A stretch of DNA of 64,000 nucleotides. Source: Hyperoodon ampullatus. Lineage: Eukaryota; Chordata; Mammalia; Artiodactyla; Ziphiidae. A model generated the notes under the pieces. It did no database searches. It saw only the letters and a program-made list of their open reading frames with translations, and was not told the origin of the DNA. A program made the position numbers and the translations under genes. Below are positions 11,110 to 22,099 of this stretch, piece after piece; position 1 is the first letter of the stretch, and each line of letters starts with the position of its first letter. The stretch covers positions 153,770,353 to 153,834,352 of the forward strand of contig OX457058.1 in NCBI GenBank assembly GCA_949752795.1. Reading direction: 5' to 3'.

Positions 11110-11275
11110 CCACCAATTTACAGATCATTCTTTCAACAAATATTCATGAAGCATCTATTTTGTGCATAGTGGGAGAATCCAGTGTTACACAAGTAAATAA
11201 GAGGATGGTTGGGGCAGCCTCTCTCGGAGGATGGAGACAGCTTCTCTGAGGAGGTGACATTTCAGCTTCAGCCTG
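11110..11275 (-). repeat. L2 LINE 3' end fragment
   Basis: It contains 'ttctttcaacaaatattcatgaagcatc' followed by a degenerate 'gtgttacacaagtaaataag', the antisense L2 3' end pattern. Boundaries are approximate. Confidence 0.6.
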
Positions 11276-11318
11276 AGTAACTGGGAGAGAGCTAAATTAG
11301 GATCTGTGTGGGCTAGAG

Positions 11319-11650
11319 CAGTGCTATCCAGTGGAAATATAATGCAAACCACAAATGGAAGCCATTTGGGTAATTCAAATTTTTCTAGTAGCCACATTTT
11401 TAAAAAGTCAAAATAGACAAGTAAAATTAATTATATATTTTATTTAACTCAATATATCAAAATATCATTTCAACATGTAATCAATGTAAAAAATTATTAC
11501 TGAGATATTTTACATTCATTTTCTTGTACTAAATCTTCGAACTCTTGTGTCTATTTTACACTCACAGCACTTTTCAATTCAGACTAACAACTGCATTTCA
11601 AGTGCTCAATAGCCACATGTGGCTAGTGGCTGCTGTATTTGACAGCACAA
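11319..11650. mobile_element. Nonautonomous hAT (Charlie-type) DNA transposon
   Basis: The ends are inverted: CAGTGCTATCCAGT on the left and, read in reverse, TTGTGCTGTCAAATA on the right. Near-identical 8-bp flanks (GGCTAGAG and GTCCAGAG) fit hAT target duplications. The body includes 'ttctagtagccacattttta' and 'caagtgctcaatagccacatgtggctagtggct', which I recognise from mammalian MER-type elements. The subfamily is not named. Confidence 0.8.
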
Positions 11651-11651
11651 G

Positions 11652-11870
11652 TCCAGAGGTTAAGAGTACAAAGTCTGGAGCCGCTTGCTAGCTGTGTGAC
11701 CTTGGGCAAGTTGCTAAACCCCTCTGTGCTTTGGTTTCTTTACCTGCAAAATGGGGTAGTAATAGACCCTATCCCTTGTAGTTGTTACGAGAATTAAGCT
11801 CATAAACATAAAGACCTAAAATAGTGCCTGGCCGGTAGAAAGTGCTATTAGATGTTAGCTATTAATAAGA
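11652..11870 (+). repeat. MIR SINE, nearly full length
   Basis: It contains 'tagctgtgtgaccttgggcaag', 'ctgcaaaatggggtagtaatag' and 'agtgcctggccggtagaaag' in the sense order. Confidence 0.92.
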
Positions 11871-12224
11871 AGAATTAGAAAACTGAGAATAATAAATCTC
11901 TGAAGGAAGAGAACTCACTCAAGGCAGAAAACAAAGAGCAGAAGGAAGAGTGGAAGGGCTGGTGGCCGGGTGGGGTGGTGAGGGGCAGCAGAGGAGGCCA
12001 GCAGGGTGGACACCATCAAGACACCATGAAGAGCCTGGTTGCCTTTACAGCTCCGTGAGCAGAGCCTGAGAAACCGGAGAGAAAATCCTAGGGGCTGAGA
12101 CTTTGCCTGACACCTGTTCCTGTCTCAAGGGCTGGGGTGGGAGCCCCGGGTGGGAGGCCTGGTGTCTCCCTCAGTCTTCCCCGTCTTGCTCTGACTCTGA
12201 AACTGTTGCACGCTTCCCACTCAC
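11871..12224. other. Non-coding stretch, nothing assigned
   Basis: No gene or repeat was recognised. Confidence 0.45.
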
Positions 12225-12370
12225 AGCCGCCTGGGAAGCACCGGGGCGTCAGCTGGAGGGGGAATATTAATGATTCAATTTTCAACCGGGTTCCACTCCA
12301 GGGCCTCGCCTGCGACATGCATTTTTAATCATAACAAAACAGAATGACAAAGGGAGTCATTTGCAGCAAG
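12225..12370. promoter_or_regulatory. Candidate conserved non-coding element
   Basis: A compact repeat-free block contains AATATTAATGATTCAATTTT, GACATGCATTTTTAATCATAA and a GAATGACAAAGGG stretch set in GC-rich flanks. The clustered ATTA/TAAT homeobox cores suggest an enhancer. Conservation is inferred. Confidence 0.4.
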
Positions 12371-13335
12371 GCAGCCTCTGCTGGCTGGCCCCCCTGAAGG
12401 GTCTGCTTAGGGGGTTGTGGGGAGCTGGCTTCCCAGCCCACAAGACATTCCCCATTCTGGTGCCAGAACTGTTCCCCGACTTCCTAGAGGGTCTAGCTGT
12501 GGTGCCAGTCTCTGGCTGTGCCGTGCGCTGCAAGCCATTCTCTCTGGGCTATGACTTTCTTCCAAAAGGGGGCTACTGGGTTAGGGGAACCAGAAACAGT
12601 GGGTGCGCATCGGCTAGGGCTGGTAGAAGCTGGGGGTAGCAGAGACTTGACCATCTCCCTAAGGGTTCTGGCTGGTCCACGGCAGGGACAAGGAACCATG
12701 GGGGTGGTGAGGGGCCATGTGGGTATGGAGGTTGCAGAGAATTTGACCTGCCCGTCCTCCAAGACCTGGAGTCATTCTTCTGTCTCTGAGCCTCTGTCAC
12801 GCTTGGGGTTGGTTACACGGAGCGGGCCTTCTGGGCTGACCTCACTGTGGTGATACCTGGGGATTGGCTGGCCCTTCTCTGAAGGAAGCTGCACCTTAGT
12901 TCCCTGTTGGATCACCTTCTGCCGTCTGCTGGGTCCTGGCCCATCCTGTTTGGTGACTAGCTTTGCACTGAGTCAGTCTGGAATGCGCTCCCTCGTCCTT
13001 GGTATTCTTGAGAGTCCCGCTTGCATCCCATCTCCTCCATGAGCCTTCCCTGGCTGCCGGGCCACAATGACAGTCCCCATCAACCAGCTCCTGGTCTCCT
13101 TTCCAATCACATTACCCAAGTCTGCACCATCCCCTTGGCACTTTTGCTGCCCTCTGACCGTCCCTCTGGCCATCCTCCCAATCTCCGAGCACCCAGTATG
13201 CACCAGGCGCTGTGCCTCCTCGCTCCGTCTAGTGGGGAAGGCAAATGGTCAGCCCCTAAACCTTTTCACTGTAAGGGAAGTGCTGCCATGGGAGGCATAA
13301 AAGAAGCTGTAGGAACCAGGGGCCAGGATGCTTTA
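12371..13335. other. Non-coding stretch, nothing assigned
   Basis: Overlapping short frames lie on both strands (up to 116 codons). None carries a recognisable domain. Confidence 0.5.
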
Positions 13336-13570
13336 ATGTGTACATGCTATTTATTCCACCAGCATTTATGAAGGACCTATCTGTGCCAGGCACTGTGCTG
13401 GGTGCTGCAGCTACAGTGGTGGAGAAAACAGCCATTTCTCCACCTTCACAGAGTTTACAGTTTGGTGGACAAGATTAAACAAACCAACAGGTGTCCCATG
13501 CTTCTTCTGGTATCTGCCCTTGTGTCTTGTACACAGCAGGTGCTCAGTAAATGCTTGCTGGCTGGATGGT
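13336..13570. repeat. L2 LINE 3' end fragments in opposite orientations
   Basis: 13346-13490 is antisense ('tgtgccaggcactgtgctgggtgctg', 'cacagagtttacagtttggtgg'). 13500-13570 is sense ('gtacacagcaggtgctcagtaaatgcttgctgg'). This puts two L2 3' ends head to head. Confidence 0.75.
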
Positions 13571-13722
13571 TCTAAGTTGCCTAATTCTCAGATTGTGTCA
13601 CTTTCTTCCCCCTTGCTTTATAGTTATGAGGCTGGTTCCCAAGTTGGGCCTTTACCTACTTCCTGCCAGGAAGCCCCTGTCCTGATTCGGCTAACTCTGA
13701 TCTCAGGTGTGATAAATTAATA

Positions 13723-13990
13723 ATAGCAACCACCAACATTTATTAGGTGCTTGTTATGTGTCAGGTGCTAACCACTTTGCCAATACACGTAATACCATCC
13801 TATTTAATCTTTACAATGACTCCATGCAATGGGTACTATTATTCAACCCATTTTACCAAAGAGGAACGTCAGGCACAGAGAGGTTAAGTCACTTGTCTGA
13901 GGTTGCACAGCAAGTAAAGGGCAGAGCTGGGAAAGAAACCCAGGCAGCCTGACCCGAGCCTGTGCTCTAAACCATACTGGGTCACCCTGC
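13723..13990 (-). repeat. MIR SINE, nearly full length
   Basis: It has the antisense order 'acatttattaggtgcttgttatgtg', 'agaggttaagtcacttgtctgagg', 'tgtgctctaaaccatactggg'. Confidence 0.92.
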
Positions 13991-14147
13991 AGCTGCCTAC
14001 TATCATATATAAAATAGATCAGAAAGACCTTTTCACCCCATTTGCAGAAACTTGCTGCCTTTTAGTTGACAGCCATTGCTAGCTACTTCTAGGCTGTGCT
14101 CCACACCCTCCAGGAATCACAGAAGGCCTTGCTGGGAGGCCTCAGAG

Positions 14148-14250
14148 GTCCTCTTCTGCACCTCTCTCATGTTTCAGCCAAAGGAACCAAAGACCAGGGA
14201 CGGGAAGGGACTGGTCCAAGGGCTTAAGACCAAGTCTTGACTGAATGGGC
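14148..14250 (-). repeat. Diverged MIR fragment
   Basis: A weak antisense MIR core is present (gaaccaaagaccagggacgggaag, then gtccaagggc). It is poorly preserved. Confidence 0.35.
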
Positions 14251-14638
14251 CTCCCGGCCCAGGCTAGCCTCAGCCCTGGGCTGACTTCCTGAGCATTGTT
14301 TTACAGGGGTTAGTAGACTGGCGGGCAGACAGCTGGTCTCAGATGGAGGGGGCAGAAAGGCCTGTGAGCAGCCCCTGACCCCTTGAGTCTGTACCTGCCT
14401 CTCAGCAATCTTTGAACTCCATCGACCCTTATCCCCGGGCTCTTGGGCCCACTGCTCTCTGCCCTCCTCGCCCTATGCCCCCACTTCATAGCCGGCGCCT
14501 CCCCCCTCCCTTCCATTGTCTTCCCCCTGGGGTGCCAGTCAGCAGCAGCCCATGCTTCTCCCCATGTGGCCCAGGGCAGGAGTGGGAGTAGGGAGTCTGC
14601 CCCAAGGACCCTCCTCACTCTTCATGCATCCCAACACA
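14251..14638. other. GC-rich non-coding stretch
   Basis: Short opposed frames at 14310-14646 have no domain. No repeat was assigned. Confidence 0.45.
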
Positions 14639-15060
14639 TGTGCTAGCCTGTCCTGGGTGTGGGGATACAGTAGTGAACAAGACAGACGGAAGTCCTTGCC
14701 CTCGTGGATCTTATATTCATGTGTGTCGGGGGGTGGGAGGGAGCAGATAAAAACAAAACAGAACCAAACCTAAGATAAAAAATGCAGTTAGTATATTAAA
14801 TAGGTAAGTATATGGAGAAATAGGAAAACAAGGGAGCCAGAGAGCCCTTACTACAGTTGAGTAGAGACCTGAAGGAGGTGAGGGAGGGTGCCCTGCAAAA
14901 GTCCAGAGAAGAGCGTGTCAGGAATAGGGAACACACAGCAAGTGTGAAGGTCCTGAGGTCGAAACGTGCCCAGTGTGTTCAAGGCACAGCAAGGAGGCTG
15001 GTAGCTGGTGTGGAGCAAATGAGAAGCGTGGAAAGAGATGCCGTGAGAGAGTGAACCTCA
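14639..15060 (-). repeat. L2 LINE fragment
   Basis: It holds antisense L2 phrases: 'ggggatacagtagtgaacaagacag', 'gtccttgccctcgtggatctt', 'gacctgaaggaggtgaggga' and 'ggcacagcaaggaggctgg'. Confidence 0.8.
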
Positions 15061-15790
15061 GAGGATGAATGGACACCCTCTGATGCCATTGACTGAAGGT
15101 GTCAATGAGAGACGGACATCACTTGCAGTGGCCCTGAGGCTGCCTGTCCAGTGGGTGGGCGTAGAGGACTTTCACCATGGAGTCAGTCTCCCTGAGCCGC
15201 CCATTAGTGATTGGCTCAAGACATTCGAGAGGGTCTGTGAAAACCACTGGCTGGTAGGAAAAGTACACAGTGATAGATGTCCCTGTCCTTCCAACCCCTG
15301 CTTCTTGACCAAGGGAGTTCTAGAAAAAGACTGGTCCACTTTCACCCCTTGTCCTCCTCTCACCTTCCATGGCACTGTGGGCGGAATCCATAGAACTTTC
15401 TAGGGAATGGGTGATGGGGAGTGTGTTGAGGTGGGGGCAGGTGCTTGACTTTTTGTCTGGCCAAAGCCCCATCACCTGGAATTCTTTACGATGGAAATGA
15501 TCTTTCTCTTCACTCCGGGAAAGGACTCTTCCAAGCTCCTGTTCCCACAGCTGTGCTAGGAAGGAGGCCTCAGTCAGTCAATGACTTTGCTAAGAACTTA
15601 TGAGCTCCTGGTCATTGTTTGAGGAGACTGTACCCTGGGGACACTCAGTGAACACAGCCTCATTATTTACCACCCCGTCCTGTGTCTCCTGCTTGCCCTG
15701 ATGTGACATGTCCCCTGTGGGGAGCGAGCCACAGGGCTAAGGCTATTTTGCCCAGTGGAGCCTGAGGCTTCTGCTTCCTGTGCTTACGTT
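15061..15790. other. Non-coding stretch, nothing assigned
   Basis: No gene, repeat or motif cluster was recognised. Confidence 0.45.
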
Positions 15791-16095
15791 GCCCCTCCTT
15801 CTTCCCGCCTCCAGCCGCCTCTCTCAGATTTAAGGGCAGGTTTTATTCCCGAGTTGCCTGAGGGCTCCTCTTTCTGATTGTATTAAAGGCTCCGTAATTC
15901 TCCCCTCATTAATGATTGGCATATTTTTACCTCTCACTAAAGGAGCTTCAGGGCGACCCCCGGGGGCCCTACTCTCCGAATGAAACAATTTCATCCTGCT
16001 CCAGAAACGCATTAAAAAGGGTTTGTCAGGATCTTATCACCAGTTAGAGAAAGCTAATCAAATTACTTCTATTTATTAGCTGGTACAGCACTGTG
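15791..16095. promoter_or_regulatory. Candidate conserved non-coding element
   Basis: This repeat-free block contains GTATTAAAGGCTCCGTAATT, CTCATTAATGATTGGC, AAGCTAATCAAATTAC and ATTTATTAGCTGG, which are several homeobox-like ATTA cores within 250 bp. This looks like an enhancer by composition only. Confidence 0.42.
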
Positions 16096-16455
16096 TCATC
16101 CCATGAAGCTCCAGCCTAGGGTGGGCAGGAACAGAGCAACCTGGCTGCTGGAAGAGGGCACTGCTGGATGCCCGGCCTGCGGCTCAGCCCCTCTGCCCCC
16201 CTGGCACCTTGGCACCAGCCCTGCCTCACAGGAGAGCCGGGCTGAGCTATTGGTACACCTAACCGCAGTCACCTATTACTCAAGCGTGATGGCCCCTTGC
16301 GGGTACCTGCGTATTCTCATAGACAAGAGGGCGCATCTCAGCCCCACACTGCCTGTCCTTGGCAGAGCTGGGAAGGAAATTGCAGTGTATTTATAAGAAC
16401 ACATGTATTCTCCCCTACTTTGGGAGAGAAGAGTATAGACTATTTTGTTTTCCTT
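16096..16455. other. Non-coding stretch, nothing assigned
   Basis: No gene or repeat was recognised. Some open frames are present. Confidence 0.4.
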
Positions 16456-16780
16456 TGGGGAATAGGGTTTAAAAAAAAATAGAAAGAAAGAAAGAAAATA
16501 GTGTTTTTAAGAAAACAGTACAGAAAACAGTATGTATCTACCACCCCAAATTGATGACTGATAATATGTTGTTAAAACAGGAAACATATATAACAACAGA
16601 ATTGACATTTCGGGTAAGTTAGAGACTCCTTTGTGCCCATCCTCCGGTTCCCTTATTCCCCACACTCCCTCCCCAGTGACAAGTATCATGAATTTATTAT
16701 GTATATTTCTAGGCTTTTAAAAATTCTTTAAAATAACATATGTGTGTCCAAGGATGGTACAATCTATTGGGAACTGTTGC
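16456..16780. repeat. A-rich/(GAAA)n tract and degenerate old repeat
   Basis: A poly-A run at about 16471-16479 leads into GAAAGAAAGAAAGAAA (about 16480-16497). The AT-rich DNA after it resembles decayed LINE or DNA-transposon material, but I cannot name it. Confidence 0.4.
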
Positions 16781-16799
16781 TCATTTCCACTCTGTAGCA

Positions 16800-17035
16800 T
16801 CATGGGTGTCAGCCAGCATGAACTGTGGCATCAAGTTGCAGCTTGCAGCTCTGTGACCCTGGGCAAGTAACCTAACTTCCCTATGCCTCAGTTTCCCTAC
16901 CTCTAAATTGGGAATAATAACAGCACCCGCCTGACAGGGTTTGTTGTGAGGATGAAGTGAGATAACAAACGCGCCGGGCAACCTGCCTGGCAGGTGGTGA
17001 GTGCTCGCAGATGAAGGACATCATCATTAACATCC
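16800..17035 (+). repeat. MIR SINE
   Basis: It contains 'agctctgtgaccctgggcaagtaac', 'tgcctcagtttccctacctc' and 'gtttgttgtgaggatgaagtgag'. Confidence 0.9.
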
Positions 17036-17380
17036 TCTCTACCCCTTCCACTTGCACCTCATGGGGGGGCCCATGTGGTTTCTGGGCTCCACCTCAAGTG
17101 TACGTGTTCATGCCCACCCAGCTTGAGGCTGCTTCAGGATGTGTGGTGTCCAGCTGTGTGGACGTGTGTGTGTGCTCTTTGCAAGGAATTCTATGGTTTG
17201 CTGTATGGAGAAGGCGGGCTGGGTGGGAGAACTGGGCCAGGCTGGCTGGTGCCTTGGCCCAGCATCCCCTGAGCAGACCCAGGCTGGAGCAGAGGGACAG
17301 CCCCCGGCCTGGCCAGCCTGAGGCAACGCGGGCTCTTCCAGCTGCACAGCTGTCTCCACGACCCCAGGAACGGTTCAAAA
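17036..17380. other. GC-rich non-coding stretch
   Basis: Competing frames in four reading frames at 17011-17526 cover the same GC-rich sequence. There is no recognisable domain. Confidence 0.5.
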
Positions 17381-17670
17381 GGCCATGCCGCATGCCCCAT
17401 CACGTCGCACAAAAGGACATATTGATTGGTTTGTAGGAGCATTTCCTGGGGTCCTTTATATCTCTCTCCCTCGCCACCATAATGAAGAGGCTGAGCGCAC
17501 AGAGGAGGGGAGAGGCCGGCACACATCCATCCGGGTGGGATTTCTTCATCTTATCAATCAGGACTTTAATTAGACACGTCCGAGAGGGCAGTTCCATCTT
17601 GGGGCAGGCGGCAATCTTTATCAAGCATGCCACATCTCTAATTACCGTGTACTGACAGATAACAAGTCGG
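17381..17670. promoter_or_regulatory. Candidate conserved non-coding element
   Basis: A repeat-free block with GATA-type cores (CTTATCAATCA, CTTTATCAAG, CAGATAACA), homeobox cores (CTTTAATTAGAC, TCTAATTACCG) and a CCTTTATATC CArG-like motif. The motif density suggests an enhancer. Conservation is not tested. Confidence 0.45.
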
Positions 17671-17972
17671 GGGTAGGGTAGGGAGCCCAGGAGGCAGGGA
17701 AAGGACAGCAGGGCCTGCTGAGCAGCCGTTCACCCAAGGAGAGCGTCCTTTCCAAGCAACCTGGAGGGAATCGCTCTGGCCCTGATACCCAGGGGCAGGG
17801 GATGTGGCCTCAGATAACAGCCCTCAGAGTGATTGCAGGGATGGGGCATGGGGAATGGCCAGGCCAGGAGATGGACAGATGTAAGGATCCCCATCTCCAA
17901 CCCCTGAACTCCTGATACTGGCTTCTTTCTTTTCTCTAGCTCTGAATTTCACTTTTGCTCCGTGTTTTTAAA
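17671..17972. other. Non-coding stretch, nothing assigned
   Basis: No feature was recognised. Confidence 0.45.
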
Positions 17973-18160
17973 GACATAGTAGAAAGAGCAAGGAAGTTCT
18001 AAGTTTGAATCCTATGGCTTGGCTACTTGGCTCCAGGTCAGTCTGTTTCTGTGACCTCAGACAAGTAGTTTATCCTCTCTGGGCTCAGTTGCCGTCACTG
18101 CGAACTGGGGATAGTTCCACCGCTCGTGGGATGGCTGTGGCCGTGAACTGAAATGTGTCC
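17973..18160 (+). repeat. MIR SINE, diverged
   Basis: 'tctgtgacctcagacaagtag' and 'gggctcagttgccgtcactgc' are the sense MIR core. Confidence 0.65.
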
Positions 18161-18439
18161 AGGTATGTATGTGTTTCCCTCCTTGCCTGCCTTTCCGTCC
18201 TTCCCATCCATCTGGTGAGCAGCTTTATTTAGGGAGTGGGGACAGCTGACATCATCAAAGGCTAAAGACAAAGCCTCCTGCCATTCTGAGGTGAGTCTGT
18301 TGCTCAGCAGTGTTGAAAATCATCAGGGATGGTGGAGCTGGGGGTGGAAAATGAGGTACAGAGCAGCAGGCTGGCGAACTCTGCCTCGGGTGAGGTCCGC
18401 TGCCTCAGAGGTGACGGGAGGAACACACGTAGGGTCGGG

Positions 18440-18615
18440 GACCTGAATTGGAATGCTTGCACTCTTATGAGTGTATTTAATTGTTTATTATTTCCAAGCC
18501 TCAGTTTCCTCATGAGAATGGTGTAATCACCCCTCCCTCCAGGGCTGGGAGGTTGGCACATGAAGTACCCAGACTCGGCCCAGCCCGGCACCCAGGTAGC
18601 TGCTTGGTGGGTTAA
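18440..18615 (+). repeat. MIR SINE, diverged
   Basis: 'ccaagcctcagtttcctcatgagaatggtg' marks the MIR core. The head is poorly kept. Confidence 0.6.
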
Positions 18616-19089
18616 TTGAGATTGAGGTTGCCCGACCCCGCTCTAATCCACACGTGCCTGGTGCCTTCTGAGACCTGCCGTTTCTCAGAAGAGAGGGCCG
18701 CATGGTGCTCACTTGTCTAGACATCACCCCAGCTTTTCGTTCACTGGTTCTCAGGCTGGAGGCCTCCTGTCCGGATGGCCCCTACCCTCATACCACATTC
18801 GGACCTCTTTCACAGATACCTCGAATTCACACCCCTTTGGCCAGGCCTCCAGGAACCAGTTCCTGTGGTCACTCCCTGTGGCCTCCTGTCCCACAAGGCC
18901 TCCCAGCTCTCCTGACACCACTGGAACCTTGTTCCCAGACCCCAGCGGCCAGCGCTTCTCTCTCAAGAGACTTGGCTTTAAAGCTTTCACATGCTTCCGG
19001 CCTCTGGGGTCTCAGGCCAAGTCCCAGGAAGGTACAGGCCCCGGGGTTCCCAGGGTAGAGTGGGGAACAGAGGCTCAACGCTAGCTCTT
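18616..19089. other. Non-coding stretch, nothing assigned
   Basis: Overlapping frames at 18702-19099 on both strands (up to 123 codons) have no family resemblance. Confidence 0.5.
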
Positions 19090-19210
19090 TACGAAGCATT
19101 TAATTGATCAAAACAGCCTTTCCAGACCGAGATCTTAATCCCTGCTCAGAGAGGGGAATAAACTCACCCACTGTCTCTCAGAGCCAGAATTTGAACCTAG
19201 TTCTGGTGGT
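19090..19210 (-). repeat. MIR SINE fragment
   Basis: It is an antisense core with 'gctcagagaggggaataaactc' and 'agagccagaatttgaacctag'. Confidence 0.6.
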
Positions 19211-19907
19211 CAAGTTGATCTTCTTTAAACGACTCAGACAGGCAAGTGAGAACATTCAAAACTGAATGAGACCGGGCACCACAGGCTCAGGGACAACCTG
19301 AGAATGTCCCTAGGTGATAATTCTTGTGAGATGCTTTTAACAAACCAAGACTCACTTTTCCCTAAATGGACAGCCCCAGGTCTGTTGAAGAATGGCGTAG
19401 AAGGTGGTGCTCTCAGAGACAGAGTTCATGGCCCCTGAGAGAGCCCCGTGAGGCCATGGGCCTTGTTGATGCTGTGCATGGGCTGACGGGGACCCCAGGG
19501 TGGAGTTCCAGAATGCCAGGCTGGTTGGGACATGAGAGGACAGGTGGTGGAGGTGGCCATGAGGGTGAACAGAAGGGCAAGGCTCAGCCTCACCTTAGAG
19601 ACATCAGGACGTATGTGTGGAGGAGGAGCTAACACACGGACCCACCAGGGAACAGCAGAGGGCTCACTGGACGGCAGAATGGGCATTCATGGGAAGGAGC
19701 GGGCCCCTCTGCCTCTGCAGATCACACATCTTTCAGAAGAGGTGGCATCCTAGCAGGGAAGAAGGAACATGGTGAGCAAAGGTGGGAGGTCGGGGAAAAC
19801 TTGGCAAGAGCCCTAAGCAGGCCTGCAAGCAAAGCCCACAGAGCTCCAGGCCTTTCCAAGACCAGGAAAACACTGCCGGTCACAGAAAAGGCATCCCTTC
19901 ACCCGAC
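19211..19907. other. Non-coding stretch, nothing assigned
   Basis: No gene or repeat was recognised. Confidence 0.45.
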
Positions 19908-20192
19908 ACATAACACGTTACACATACCTCCACCCGCATTCTTCCCCAGTCACCGGCTACCCTGAGAGGTAGGTGATAGGATCATCCCCATTAATCCAGA
20001 TGAGGAAACAGGTGCTTAGGAGCATGGTCTATGGGACCAAAGAGTTCTGGTTTGAATTCGGTCCACCTGAGCTTTGATTTTCTCATCTGTAAAATGGGAA
20101 GAGTAACATTCACGCCACAAAGTTGTTAGACAGCTGTTACTTAGCATATTTTCTGGCTCAGAGTAAGAACTCTATAAATAGTAACTGCCTGG
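19908..20192. repeat. Two MIR fragments in opposite orientation
   Basis: 19908-20020 is antisense ('gagaggtaggtgataggatcatcccc'). 20021-20192 is sense ('gattttctcatctgtaaaatggg', 'ggctcagagtaagaactctataaatag'). Confidence 0.8.
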
Positions 20193-20195
20193 ATT

Positions 20196-20224
20196 CTTCA
20201 TTCATTCATTCATTCATTCATCCA
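20196..20224 (+). repeat. (TTCA)n microsatellite
   Basis: It has six to seven tandem TTCA units at the end of an antisense L2. Confidence 0.95.
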
Positions 20225-21030
20225 TCAAGAAAATACTTGTCAAGCCTACCTACTCCATGCCAGGCATGGTGCCAGGTCCTGGGATCACAGCAGCAAACTT
20301 GACAGCCAAGTTTCTACTCTTTTTTTTTCTGTTATAAATTTATTTATTTATTATTATTTTAATTTTTGGCTGTGTTGGGTCTTTGTTGCTGCACGCGGGC
20401 TTTCTCTAGCGTGGTGAGCAGGGGTTACTCTTTGTTGCAGTGCACGGACTCTAGACGCATCGGCTTCAGTAGTTGTGGCACGTGGGCTTAGCTGCTCCGT
20501 GACATGTGGGATATTCCCGGACCAGGGCTTGAACCTGTGTCTCGTGCATTGGCAGGCAGATTCTTAACCACTGTGCCACTGGGGAAGTCCCCCAAATTTC
20601 TGCTCTTTAGGGACTTGTGTTCTAGTGGGGAGGTGGGAAGTGACCAAGTAAATATAGAGTGAGATGCCTGTGAAGTGGAATAATCGGTGAGGAAGGAATT
20701 AAATAGGGTGGTGGGAAGATGGTGGCTGGAGAGATGGAGAGATCATCTAGATCCCAGGGTATGCAAAGAAGGCAGCTCAGGACTTCTTGACATTAGCGGG
20801 AAGTGTGAGAATGACCCAGTCATGCCAAGAGCAGCCCAGGTAGAGGGAACAGCACGTGCAAAAGCCTGGGGTCCTGAGAACAGAAATGTGTGGAGCACAG
20901 TGAGGCAGAGGGTGGTCCAAGAAGAAGTTGGACAGATAGACCCACAGGGCCTCGTAGGTCATGGTTAGGAGATGGTGGTTTATTCTAAGCACAGTGTGAA
21001 CTCCTGGAGTGGTTTTAAGGATGGGAGAGA
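20225..21030 (-). repeat. L2 LINE fragment, split by a SINE
   Basis: Antisense L2 runs 20225-20321 ('catgccaggcatggtgccagg') and resumes at 20608-21030 ('agggacttgtgttctagtgggg', 'cagcccaggtagagggaacagcacgtgc'). The CHR SINE at 20322-20593 interrupts it. Confidence 0.8.
20308..20607 (-). mobile_element. CHR SINE, long older form
   Basis: The body is 20322-20593 with the tail domain 'ggctgtgttgggtctttgttg' and the tRNA head at 20520-20590. The flanking 14-bp duplications AAGTTTCTACTCTT and AAATTTCTGCTCTT differ at two positions, consistent with age. Confidence 0.92.
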
Positions 21031-21036
21031 TGGTGT

Positions 21037-21092
21037 GATGCAGTGCTTGAGAGCATGGAATCTGAAGCCAGGCTATCTGGATCCGAGTCCTG
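21037..21092 (+). repeat. MIR head fragment
   Basis: 'cagtgcttgagagcatggaatctgaagccagg' is the tRNA-related start of MIR. Confidence 0.6.
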
Positions 21093-21510
21093 TGTAAACA
21101 ACCCCTCCCAAAACTTAGTGTTTTAAATCAATAAAAATCATTAATTTTGCTCACAGACCTGAAAAGTGGGCAAGGCATGGGGAGAATGGTTTGTGGCTGA
21201 TCTGTGTACATCAAACTGGGCCGGAGCTAGAGTGGATGGCTCACCCACGTATCTAGCAAGTGGTGCTTGCTACTGGCTAGACTGTCAGCTGGGGGCCTCA
21301 AGCCCTCCCCACGTGAGCCTCTGCTGCTTGGGCTTCCTCACAGCATGGTGCTTGGGTTCCAAGAGCAAATATTCCAAGCTGACTGGCTGCTCTGATCTGG
21401 CTTTAGAAATCATGCGTCATCACTTTTGCCTCATTTTATTGACTAAGCTAGCCACTGGGGCCAGCCCAAACTCAAGGGGACAGCAATCAGACTCCATTTC
21501 ATAATAGGAG
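21093..21510 (-). repeat. Decayed LTR-like repeat (ERVL/MaLR type suspected)
   Basis: It runs from a CCCAAAACTTAGTG-type start, through a 'catcacttttgcctcattttattg' segment, to 'ccagcccaaactcaaggggacag'. I recall this pattern from antisense mammalian LTR elements. The class assignment is tentative and nothing is open for translation. Confidence 0.5.
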
Positions 21511-21670
21511 GAATAGTAAAGAATTTAACCATGTACCAGGGAGTTTGGAGAGGTAGGTTAGGTCAGAGATAGATCAGGCAAAACCTTGTCAGTCATGGTA
21601 GGGAGTTTTTATCTTATTCTAGGTGTGATGTGAAGTCATTGGGTGATTTTAAATGGGGTGACAGCAAATG
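21511..21670 (-). repeat. L2 LINE fragment
   Basis: It contains 'aaaaccttgtcagtcatggtaggg' and 'tattctaggtgtgatgtgaagtcattggg'. It is similar in content to the L2 at 20930-21010. Confidence 0.6.
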
Positions 21671-21688
21671 TGGTGGGTGATAGCATAC

Positions 21689-21915
21689 ATTCCTGGAATT
21701 AGGCTGCCTGGATTTCAATGCCTGTACTAATTAGCTGTGTTACTTTGGATATGTTTCATAACTTCTCTGGGCTCAGTTTCCTCACCTATAAAATGGGATT
21801 AGTAACGGTACCTACCTCAGAGGGTTGTTGTGAGGATGAAGTCAATGTAACTCTTGCTTGTAAAGGACTAGAACGGTGCGTGGCACATATGATGTGCTCA
21901 AAACCTGCTCTGTTA
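21689..21915 (+). repeat. MIR SINE, nearly full length
   Basis: It contains 'ctcagtttcctcacctataaaatggg', 'agagggttgttgtgaggatgaag' and 'cgtggcacatatgatgtgctc'. Confidence 0.92.
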
Positions 21916-22099
21916 CCATTAGAGCTATGCTTTTAAACACTTGCTCCGGCTGCCACGTAGGGAAGGCCTTGCAGTGTGACTTGAGTAGGATCAGGGAGGC
22001 TCAGTTAAGTGGTGGAGCCAAGATTTGAATTTAGACCTTTCAGGTACTCTGCACACATGCGTCTCCCTAGGTATTTACTGTGTGCAGGATACTGCCTGT

